Source: BOG-994 sp049514215
Lineage (GTDB): Bacteria; Pseudomonadota; Gammaproteobacteria; Burkholderiales; Burkholderiaceae_D
Assembly (NCBI GenBank): GCA_049514215.1
Contig: JBEKVI010000001.1
Coordinates: 62,001-126,000, forward strand
Reading direction: 5' to 3'
DNA: 64,000 nucleotides
Shown: positions 25,336 through 32,443 of the stretch, one piece after another
Numbering within the stretch: position 1 is the first letter of the stretch
Layout: each line of letters begins with the position of its first letter
Position numbers and translations under genes: made by a program
The notes under the pieces: generated by a model
Seen by the model: only the letters and a program-made list of their open reading frames with translations
What the model was told of the DNA's origin: nothing
Databases searched by the model: none

Positions 25336-25364
25336 TTCCCAATTACCCGACCGGGCAGCATAAT
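25336..25364 (+). promoter_or_regulatory. Candidate promoter of the coxS-coxG operon
   Basis: In the xdhC/coxS gap, TTCCCA (25336-25341, 4 of 6 to -35) and CATAAT (25359-25364, 5 of 6 to -10) are 17 bases apart. Transcription would start about 65 bases before coxS. A good ribosome site, AGAGGAG at 25425-25431, precedes the coxS ATG at 25437. Confidence 0.35.
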
Positions 25365-25436
25365 GGTCCGAGACTGGGCGCAACCGAAGGGCCACAGCGT
25401 CTGGAAAATCCGGCTCATATTACTAGAGGAGACATC

Positions 25437-25910
25437 ATGGCAAGCCTTGTGTCGTTGCACGTCAACGGAGAAGCCGTCTCGCGCGACGTCGAACCCGAAA
25501 CCCTACTTGTGACCTTCCTGAGGGAACAGCTCCGTCTCACCGGGACCCACGTCGGATGCGATACCGCGCAATGTGGAGCGTGCACCGTCCACCTGAACGG
25601 CCGCGCGGTGAAGTCCTGCAATGTGCTCGCCGTTCAGGCAAACGGGTCCGAAATCACGACCATCGAAGGCTTGACGCAGCCCGACGGGAGCATGCATCCG
25701 ATGCAGGCTGCCTTTCGTCAGTGTCATGGCTTGCAATGCGGGTTCTGTACGCCCGGGATGGTGATGAGTTCGATCGATCTGGTGCTGCACCACCCGCACG
25801 GCAACGACCGTGAGATCCGCGAGAGCCTCGAGGGTAATTTCTGCCGCTGTACGGGCTATCAGAACATCGTCCAGGCGATCGCAACCGGCGCCCGGGCGAT
25901 GGGCGTCTAG
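25437..25910 (+). CDS. coxS: (2Fe-2S)-binding small subunit of Mo hydroxylase (CoxS type)
   Basis: This 157-residue iron-sulfur subunit carries two [2Fe-2S] clusters. The N-terminal plant-type ferredoxin domain has GCDTAQCGACTVHLNG and a later cysteine in VKSCNVLA; the C-terminal helical domain has LQCGFCTPGM and EGNFCRCTGYQN. It passes electrons from the Mo site in the large subunit to FAD in the medium subunit. The ATG at 25437 with its AGAGGAG site is used; the frame is open further upstream but without homology. The gene order S-L-M is that of form II coxSLM operons. Confidence 0.95.
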   Translation: MASLVSLHVNGEAVSRDVEPETLLVTFLREQLRLTGTHVGCDTAQCGACTVHLNGRAVKSCNVLAVQANGSEITTIEGLTQPDGSMHPMQAAFRQCHGLQCGFCTPGMVMSSIDLVLHHPHGNDREIRESLEGNFCRCTGYQNIVQAIATGARAMGV

Positions 25911-25916
25911 GGGCCG

Positions 25917-28271
25917 ATGATGAATACACGCCCGAATCTCATTGGCCAACGCATCGAGCGCCGTGAAGACGCTCGCTTTCTCACCGGCGCCGGACAATAC
26001 ACGGATGACCTGACTCTGCCGCATCAGAGTTACGCTTATTTTCTACGCTCCCCCTATGCGCATGCGCGCATCAAGGGCATTCAAATCGACGCTGCGAAGA
26101 AAGCCAAAGGGGTCCTTGGCGTCTTTACGGGAGCAGACTTTCGCGAAGTCGGTGGCGTCCCCTGTGGCTGGCTGATTACGAGCATCGATGGCACGCCGAT
26201 GAAGGAACCAAAGCACCCGATCCTGGCCGACGACCTCGTGCGCTATGTCGGCGATGCGGTGGCGCTCGTGGTGGCGGAAACCGTTGAACAAGCGCGTGCT
26301 GCGGCACAGCAAATCGAAGTCGATTATGAGGAGCTGGGCGCGGTCGTGGATGTATCCGAGGCCGAGGGCGCGAAAAACGTCGTTCACGATGCAGCCCCCG
26401 ATAACGTTTGCTATCGCTGGTCTTTGGGAAATCAGGCTGAGATTGACGCGGTCTTCGCCAATGCGCCCCATGTCACGCGACTGGAATTCAAGAACAACCG
26501 CCTCATCCCCAATGCCATCGAGCCGCGAGCAGCCAACGCTAGCTACAACCCGGCCGACGACAGCTACACGCTTTATGTGACGAGCCAGAATCCCCATGTC
26601 CACCGTCTTTTGATCTGCGCCTTCGTGCTCGGCATTCCCGAGCATAAGCTTCGCGTGGTTGCACCCGATGTGGGGGGCGGTTTTGGCTCGAAGATCTTCG
26701 TGTATGTCGAGGAGACCGCCTTGGTGTGGGCGAGCAAACGCATCAAACGTCCCATCAAGTGGACTTGCGAGCGCAGTGAGTCGTTTCAGACAGACGCGCA
26801 CGGACGGGATCACGCCACCATCGCCGAACTCGCCTGCGACCCGCAAGGGAAATTCCTTGGCATGCGCGTGCATACCAAGGCGAATCTGGGGGCCTATCTT
26901 TCGACCTTCGCCTCGTCCGTGCCGACCATACTCTATGCGACACTTTTGGCTGGCCAGTACACGACACCCAAGATCTATTGCCACGTCACGGGCGTGTTCA
27001 CGAACACAACACCCGTGGACGCCTATCGCGGCGCGGGACGACCCGAGGCTACCTATGTCGTCGAGCGGCTCGTGGAAACGGCGGCTCGCGAGCTGAAGAT
27101 CGATCCGGCCGAGATCCGACGCCGAAACTTCATCCGCGAGTTTCCCTATCAGACTCCGGTCGCCTTGGCCTACGACACGGGCAACTATGAGGCCCATATG
27201 GCGGCGGCCATTGAGCTTGCCGACGTCGCAGGCTATGCCGGGCGCAAGGCGGCCAGCGAGGCCAAGGGACTCAAGCGCGGCATCGGCTATTCGGCTTATA
27301 TCGAAGCCTGCGGGCTCGCGCCTTCGAACGTGGCCGGAGCGCTCGGCGCGCGGGCGGGACTCTATGAGGCGGGCGAGGTTCGCGTGCACCCCACGGGCAA
27401 GGTCACGATCTTCACCGGCTCGCATAGCCACGGCCAGGGCCACGAGACCACCTTCGCGCAGGTCGTAGCCCAGCGCCTGGGCATCCCGCTTGAGGATGTG
27501 GACATCCAGCACGGCGATACCGGCAAAGTCCTCTTCGGAATGGGCACCTACGGATCTCGCTCGCTGGCGGTCGGTGGCTCGGCGATCATCAAGGCGGTAG
27601 ACAAGGTGATCGCCAAGGGCAAGAAGATCGCCGCGCATCTGATGGAAGCGTCCGATACCGACATCGAGTTCGACAACGGTGTCTTTAAAGTCGCCGGGAC
27701 CGACAAGAGCGTGCCTTTCGCGTCCATCGCGCTCACTGCCTACGTTCCCCACAACTATCCATTGGATAAGCTCGAACCCGGTTTGAATGAAAACGCGTTC
27801 TACGACCCCACCAACTTCACTTTCCCTTCCGGAACGTATATCTGCGAAGTCGAAGTGGATCCGGAAACCGGCGCCGTGCGCGTGGATCGCTTTACCGCGT
27901 GCGACGATTTTGGCAACGTGGTCAATCCAATGATCGTCGAAGGCCAGGTGCATGGCGGTATCGCCCAGGGGATCGGGCAGGCGTTGCTGGAACACGCCGT
28001 CTACGATTCCGAATCGGGGCAGCTCCTGAGCGGGACCTATATGGACTATGCGATGCCGCGTGCCGACGATGTCCCCGAATTGCGCATCGGCACGGTCAGC
28101 GGAACGCCCTGTACCCACAATCCCCTGGGGGTCAAGGGATGCGGGGAGGCCGGGGCGATCGGCTCGCCACCGGCGGTGATCAATGCCATCTGCGATGCCA
28201 TTGGCGTTGCCGAAGTGCCGATGCCGGCCACACCTCACGTGGTCTGGCAGGCCATCCACCACGCTCACTAA
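25917..28271 (+). CDS. coxL: Molybdopterin-binding large subunit, form II CoxL-like
   Basis: This 784-residue subunit of the xanthine oxidase family holds the molybdopterin cytosine dinucleotide cofactor. Visible motifs include GQRIERREDARFLTGAGQYT at the start, VGGGFGSKIF for cofactor binding and GVKGCGEAGAIGSPPAV near the end. The active-site loop at residues 369-375 is AYRGAGR, the form II signature; true (form I) CO dehydrogenases have AYXCSFR with a cysteine ligating copper. The enzyme is therefore a CODH-like hydroxylase with an unproven substrate, perhaps an aldehyde, purine or N-heterocycle. It starts 6 bases after coxS. Confidence 0.93.
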   Translation: MMNTRPNLIGQRIERREDARFLTGAGQYTDDLTLPHQSYAYFLRSPYAHARIKGIQIDAAKKAKGVLGVFTGADFREVGGVPCGWLITSIDGTPMKEPKHPILADDLVRYVGDAVALVVAETVEQARAAAQQIEVDYEELGAVVDVSEAEGAKNVVHDAAPDNVCYRWSLGNQAEIDAVFANAPHVTRLEFKNNRLIPNAIEPRAANASYNPADDSYTLYVTSQNPHVHRLLICAFVLGIPEHKLRVVAPDVGGGFGSKIFVYVEETALVWASKRIKRPIKWTCERSESFQTDAHGRDHATIAELACDPQGKFLGMRVHTKANLGAYLSTFASSVPTILYATLLAGQYTTPKIYCHVTGVFTNTTPVDAYRGAGRPEATYVVERLVETAARELKIDPAEIRRRNFIREFPYQTPVALAYDTGNYEAHMAAAIELADVAGYAGRKAASEAKGLKRGIGYSAYIEACGLAPSNVAGALGARAGLYEAGEVRVHPTGKVTIFTGSHSHGQGHETTFAQVVAQRLGIPLEDVDIQHGDTGKVLFGMGTYGSRSLAVGGSAIIKAVDKVIAKGKKIAAHLMEASDTDIEFDNGVFKVAGTDKSVPFASIALTAYVPHNYPLDKLEPGLNENAFYDPTNFTFPSGTYICEVEVDPETGAVRVDRFTACDDFGNVVNPMIVEGQVHGGIAQGIGQALLEHAVYDSESGQLLSGTYMDYAMPRADDVPELRIGTVSGTPCTHNPLGVKGCGEAGAIGSPPAVINAICDAIGVAEVPMPATPHVVWQAIHHAH

Positions 28272-28281
28272 GGAGACGCAC

Positions 28282-29067
28282 TTGGAACCGTTCGCTTTTC
28301 AATCCCCCAAGAGCGTGGCCGACGCAGCGAAGCTCGCTCACGGCGATGCCAAACTGATCGCAGGAGGTCAGTCGCTTTTGCCCTCCATGAAACTCGGCCT
28401 GGCCGCGCCCGAAGCACTCATCGACCTCGGACAGATTCCTGACCTGCGCGCAATCCGCGTTGAGCCGGGCAAGCTCACGATCGGAGCCATGGCCACGCAT
28501 GCGAGCGTGGCCGAATCCGCAGACGTCAAAAAGGCGATCGCGGCCCTGGCCGAACTGGCGGCCAACATTGGCGACCGCCAGGTGCGCAACCGGGGCACGA
28601 TCGGGGGCAGTCTGGCCAATAACGATCCAGCGGCGTGTTATCCATGCGCAGTGCTGGCTCTTGGCGCCACCATCCACACGGATCGTCGAACGATCGCCGC
28701 GGATGATTTCTTCAAAGGGCTCTACGAGACGGCTCTGGCGGAGGGCGAAATCATCACGGCAGTCTCGTTTCCCATCCCGGAACGGGCCAAATACGTCAAG
28801 TTCAAGCAGCCCGCCTCGCGCTTCTCGCTGGTTGGCGTGTTCGTCAGCAAAGGCCCCGCCGGCACGCGCGTGGCCGTGACCGGTGCGGGAGCGTCGGTGT
28901 TTCGCGTCAAGGCCTTGGAGGACAAGCTAGCGGCCAACTGGGCGCCGGATTCCTGCCAGGGCGTGACGGTCTCGCCCGATGGGCTTAACACTGACTTGCA
29001 TGGCTCGGCGGCCTACCGGGCAGCCTTGATCCCCGTGCTCGCGCGCCGCGCCGTCGCGGCAAGTTGA
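28282..29067 (+). CDS. coxM: FAD-binding medium subunit of Mo hydroxylase (CoxM type)
   Basis: This 261-residue flavoprotein has the FAD-binding motifs LIAGGQSLLPSMKLG and RNRGTIGGSLANNDPA, typical of CoxM. The start is taken as TTG at 28282 because AGGAG lies 6 bases upstream and the protein then begins EPFAFQSPKSVADA, matching family N-termini; upstream in-frame ATGs lie inside coxL in another frame. It takes electrons from the iron-sulfur subunit. Length is slightly short of the ~285 usual. Confidence 0.93.
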   Translation: MEPFAFQSPKSVADAAKLAHGDAKLIAGGQSLLPSMKLGLAAPEALIDLGQIPDLRAIRVEPGKLTIGAMATHASVAESADVKKAIAALAELAANIGDRQVRNRGTIGGSLANNDPAACYPCAVLALGATIHTDRRTIAADDFFKGLYETALAEGEIITAVSFPIPERAKYVKFKQPASRFSLVGVFVSKGPAGTRVAVTGAGASVFRVKALEDKLAANWAPDSCQGVTVSPDGLNTDLHGSAAYRAALIPVLARRAVAAS

Positions 29068-29084
29068 GTTTTCGCGAGACTTCG

Positions 29085-29110
29085 CCGCCGCGCGGTGCGC
29101 CGCGCGGCGG
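29085..29110 (+). terminator. Strong GC hairpin between coxM and coxD
   Basis: An 11-base perfect inverted repeat, CCGCCGCGCGG (29085-29095) and CCGCGCGGCGG (29100-29110), forms a stem with a 4-base loop 18 bases after coxM. Only a short TTTT (29117-29120) follows, not directly. It may be a weak terminator, or a processing/stability element separating the structural genes from coxD. Confidence 0.5.
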
Positions 29111-29164
29111 GGGAGCTTTTCCGGGTAGCATGCGAGAACAATTTCTACTGCCACGGATACCATC

Positions 29165-30076
29165 TTGTCTCGACTACTGCCGTCGGATGTTGATGCCACG
29201 GAAGCGGCGCTCATAGCGCACGACTATCTGCCCGATCGGGCGCTTGCGACATCACTCTACCTCGCGCTCAAGCTTGAACGACCCCTGTTTCTGGAGGGGG
29301 AGCCCGGCACGGGCAAGACCGAGATCGCAAAGACGGTCGCGACCATGCTGGCGCGACCGCTCATCCGCCTTCAGTGCTACGAGGGCCTGGATCTGGCAGG
29401 TGCCGCCTACGAATGGAACTACGCGAGGCAGATGATCGAGATCCGCCTGGCCGAGCGGGATCAGAGCGTGGGTCGCGAAGCCCTCGCATTGGAATTGTTC
29501 TCGGAGCGGTTTCTGATTCCGCGTGCCTTGTTGCAGGCCCTCGATAGCAAGGCGGGTGTTGCGCCTGTGCTCCTCATCGATGAGCTGGATCGGGCCGACG
29601 AGCCGTTCGAGGCCTTCCTGCTCGAAGTCCTATCGGAATTCCAGATCACCATTCCGGAGTTGGGAACCGTGCGTGCCTTGAAGCCACCAATCGTATTTCT
29701 AACTTCGAACCGCACGCGAGAAATTCATGATGCCGTCAAGCGGCGCTGTCTGTATCACTGGGTCGGCTTTCCAAACGTCCAGCGCGAGTTCGCGATCGTA
29801 CTGCTTCGCGTTCCGGGGGTGCGGGAGGAACTCGCACGGCAGATCGTCTCGTTTGTTCACCGATTACGCGCGTTGGATCTGTTCAAGCTGCCGGGAATCG
29901 CCGAGACCATCGAGTGGACCCGTGCCCTCATGGAACTGAATGCCATCGAGCTCGATCCGGAAACGATTCAGAACACGCTCGGTGTGCTGCTCAAGTATCA
30001 GGACGATATCGCCCGCCTGCAGGGCTCGGAGGCGGCCCGCCTTCTAGCCGAGGTTCGGGAGGCCGCGCGTGCTTGA
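29165..30076 (+). CDS. coxD: MoxR-family AAA+ ATPase (CoxD-like)
   Basis: This 303-residue AAA+ protein has Walker A GEPGTGKTE, Walker B LLIDELDRAD and sensor 1 FLTSNRTREIHD. In Oligotropha, CoxD is needed to mature the Mo-Cu site of CO dehydrogenase; MoxR proteins usually pair with a VWA-domain partner, here the next gene. The start appears to be TTG at 29165, since no ATG lies before the conserved region; this is uncertain. It overlaps the VWA gene by 8 bases, so the two are co-translated. Confidence 0.9.
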   Translation: MSRLLPSDVDATEAALIAHDYLPDRALATSLYLALKLERPLFLEGEPGTGKTEIAKTVATMLARPLIRLQCYEGLDLAGAAYEWNYARQMIEIRLAERDQSVGREALALELFSERFLIPRALLQALDSKAGVAPVLLIDELDRADEPFEAFLLEVLSEFQITIPELGTVRALKPPIVFLTSNRTREIHDAVKRRCLYHWVGFPNVQREFAIVLLRVPGVREELARQIVSFVHRLRALDLFKLPGIAETIEWTRALMELNAIELDPETIQNTLGVLLKYQDDIARLQGSEAARLLAEVREAARA

Positions 30077-31295
30077 ATCCGGCGTGCGCAAAGACTGGCC
30101 TGACAATGAGGGGGCACCGAGTCACCTCGCCAAGAACGTGATGCACTTCGCCCGTGTGCTAAGGCAAGCCGGAATGCCGGTGGGGACGGATCGAATCCAG
30201 CTGGCACTTAGGGCGCTGGAGGTGGCGGGACTGGAAAGTCGGGCCGACTTCCAGGCCGCGCTCGCGACCTGCTTCGTGGCTCGGCAAGAAGAAGTCCCGC
30301 TGTTCGAGCAGGCGTTTCATATCTTCTGGCGCGACCCTGATCTACTGGGGCGCGTCATGGCGATGATGCTGCCCCGCATCGAGACGTCTGGACCGCTTCC
30401 TCCGCCTCCAGAAAACCGGCGTCTGGCCGATGCGCTGTTTCCGCAGTCGCATCCCGATGTGCGTGACGTCCCTCCGCCCGAAGAAATTGAGATTCACTCC
30501 GAGTTGACCTGGTCGGATCGCGAAGTCCTACGCAAGGCCGATTTCGAGACCATGACCGCGAGCGAATGGCAGGAAGCCAAACGCCTGATCGCGCGGCTTG
30601 GCGAATTCTTCGAACGGATCCGTACCAGGCGCAGCGACCGGGCGCTGGGACCAGGCCAACTCGACTGGCGCGCAACGATGAAGGCGAGCGCGCGGGGCTC
30701 GACCGATCTGCTGCGCTGGCGCAAGCCCCGAGTGCGCCCAACCCCGCTCGTCATTCTGGCCGATGTTTCCGGGTCCATGAGCAAGTATTCGCGCATGCTG
30801 TTGCACTTTGCCCATGCCCTGGCTCGAAGCGACGTCAAGGTGCAAAGCTTCGTCTTCGGGACGCGCTTGACCCCGATTACGCGCCAGATGCGCCATCGGG
30901 ATCCCGACATTGCCATCGCACAGGTGGTTGGAGCCGTCGCCGACTGGTCCGGCGGCACCCGGATCTCGGCCTGTCTCCATGACTTCAATCACGTCTGGTC
31001 ACGGCGTGTTCTCGGACAAAACGCGACCGTGCTTCTGATTTCCGACGGTCTGGAGCATGGTTCCACGGCCGCGCTTTCATTCGAAATGGAGCGACTCTCC
31101 AAATCGTGCCGTAGGCTCGTTTGGTTGAATCCACTCCTGCGCTACGAGAAATTCGAGCCCCGTGCGGCCGGCATTCGGGCCATGCTGCCCTGGGTGGACC
31201 TGTTCGTGCCGGCCCATAATATCGAATCGCTTTCGGCATTGGGTCGACAGCTCGCCGGGGCGTGTGTCGGTGCGCCGCCCTACCCTATTCACTAG
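30069..31295 (+). CDS. coxE: VWA domain-containing protein (CoxE-like)
   Basis: This 408-residue protein is CoxE-like: a helical N-terminal part (HLAKNVMHFARVLRQAGMPV) and a C-terminal von Willebrand A domain with the metal-ion-dependent adhesion site ADVSGSMSKY and the later DWSGGTRIS. CoxE proteins act with the CoxD ATPase as a chaperone pair for Mo hydroxylase assembly. The start is GTG at 30069 inside the coxD end. The 10-base gap to coxG suggests one transcript. Confidence 0.9.
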   Translation: MLESGVRKDWPDNEGAPSHLAKNVMHFARVLRQAGMPVGTDRIQLALRALEVAGLESRADFQAALATCFVARQEEVPLFEQAFHIFWRDPDLLGRVMAMMLPRIETSGPLPPPPENRRLADALFPQSHPDVRDVPPPEEIEIHSELTWSDREVLRKADFETMTASEWQEAKRLIARLGEFFERIRTRRSDRALGPGQLDWRATMKASARGSTDLLRWRKPRVRPTPLVILADVSGSMSKYSRMLLHFAHALARSDVKVQSFVFGTRLTPITRQMRHRDPDIAIAQVVGAVADWSGGTRISACLHDFNHVWSRRVLGQNATVLLISDGLEHGSTAALSFEMERLSKSCRRLVWLNPLLRYEKFEPRAAGIRAMLPWVDLFVPAHNIESLSALGRQLAGACVGAPPYPIH

Positions 31296-31304
31296 AGGAT
31301 CGAG

Positions 31305-31865
31305 ATGCAGCTCGCCAGCGAACAACTGTTGCCGGTTTCCCAGGAGGACGCGTGGAAGGCCCTCAATGATATCCAGATACTGAAGGAATCGATCCCTGGA
31401 TGTGAGTCGATCACGCCCACGGGAGACAACGAATATGAACTGGCCCTGACTGCCGCCATCGGGCCGGTCAAGGCCAAATTCAAAGGGAAGATGCGCCTGA
31501 CCGATATCCAGGCTCCCACGTCTTACACCATCCAGTTTGAAGGACAGGGCGGCGCTGCGGGCCACGGAAAAGGAGCCGCCGAGGTTCGTCTGGAGGCGGT
31601 TTCTGCCACCCAGACGAAATTGAGCTACTCGGCTAATGCTCAGGTTGGAGGAAAGATCGCCCAGGTCGGCTCGCGCCTCGTCGATATGGCGGCGCAGAAG
31701 ATGGCCACGGAGTTCTTCCAGAGCTTTAACAACCATCTTCAGGCACGCTACGCACCCGCCGGAGAAGTCGCCACAGCCGCCGCGCCAGAGCCCTCAATGG
31801 AGGGCGCTCCCAAGGCATCTCCACTGGAGCGATTTCTGAGCTGGCTAAAGGGTCTCTTTAGGTAG
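31305..31865 (+). CDS. coxG: CoxG-like SRPBCC protein
   Basis: This 186-residue protein is CoxG (CO dehydrogenase subunit G family, SRPBCC fold). It begins with LPVSQEDAWKALNDI and shows CESITPTGDNEYELAL and the glycine/glutamine segment GQGGAAGHGKGAAEV. A C-terminal helix (RFLSWLKGLFR) looks amphipathic; CoxG is reported to help anchor CODH to the membrane. Here it ends the Mo hydroxylase operon and is convergent with the SET gene. It is an accessory, not part of the catalytic complex. Confidence 0.9.
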   Translation: MQLASEQLLPVSQEDAWKALNDIQILKESIPGCESITPTGDNEYELALTAAIGPVKAKFKGKMRLTDIQAPTSYTIQFEGQGGAAGHGKGAAEVRLEAVSATQTKLSYSANAQVGGKIAQVGSRLVDMAAQKMATEFFQSFNNHLQARYAPAGEVATAAAPEPSMEGAPKASPLERFLSWLKGLFR

Positions 31866-31888
31866 TCCTCGCAGGACCGCGCCACCCA

Positions 31889-32377
31889 CTAGGCGGCCTT
31901 TCGGCCCCTCTTCTTCGGGGCGAGCATCGTCCCGCGGCATCCCTTGTGACCACAGCTGCACGCAAATTCGCGCTTGAGTTTGGGCGTGTAAGGGGCATCG
32001 ATCTCGAGGCCGTAGTCGTAGCTGAGCTCCTCTCCCGTCTTGATGTCGCGCAGAGCTTCGATAAAGACATGCATATGGCCCCGGATCTCGACCATGTCGG
32101 CTTCGCAGTTGGGATTGCAGGAATGATTGATCCACCGGGCCGCGTTACCGCGCGCGCCGCCGTCGATGACCAGGTCGTCGCCGATCGTGAAATAGAACGT
32201 GTGGTTGGGTTGCTCGGGATCGTGAGGATGCCTTCTTAGCGCTTCCTTCCAGTTGATCCGTTCTCCTTTGTACTCGACGATGCGCTCGCCGCTTTTGATC
32301 GGGCGGGCCGCGTAGACACCGCGCCCGTGAATGCCGGAGCGGCGGATGGAAATGGCAGAGCGAGTTTTGGCGGGCAT
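31889..32377 (-). CDS. SET domain protein-lysine methyltransferase
   Basis: This 162-residue protein is a compact SET domain. It has GIHGRGVYAARPIKSGERIV, the pseudoknot motif RWINHSCNPNCEA and ELSYDYG, the S-adenosylmethionine and substrate sites, followed by a post-SET zinc motif CSCGHKGCRG. It should transfer methyl groups to lysines of a protein target, unknown here. ATG at 32377 is preferred over an earlier start. Bacterial SET proteins occur in several Betaproteobacteria; whether it acts on ribosomal or DNA-binding proteins is not known. The basic C-terminus (KKRGRKAA) could help it bind nucleic acid. Confidence 0.9.
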   Translation of the reverse strand: MPAKTRSAISIRRSGIHGRGVYAARPIKSGERIVEYKGERINWKEALRRHPHDPEQPNHTFYFTIGDDLVIDGGARGNAARWINHSCNPNCEADMVEIRGHMHVFIEALRDIKTGEELSYDYGLEIDAPYTPKLKREFACSCGHKGCRGTMLAPKKRGRKAA

Positions 32378-32443
32378 AGGCGATGGCACAAGCAAAAAAG
32401 ATGCTCGGTTGCGCGTCGAACGCGCGACCCGAAGGCCCGGAGT

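Noticed and set aside
26043..28268. 741-codon open frame on the minus strand
   Set aside because: It is fully antisense to coxL, has no recognisable family, and its His/Arg/Asp-rich make-up is typical of shadow frames in GC-rich genes.
25917..28271. Calling coxL a true CO dehydrogenase
   Set aside because: The active-site loop is AYRGAGR, not AYXCSFR with the copper-binding cysteine.
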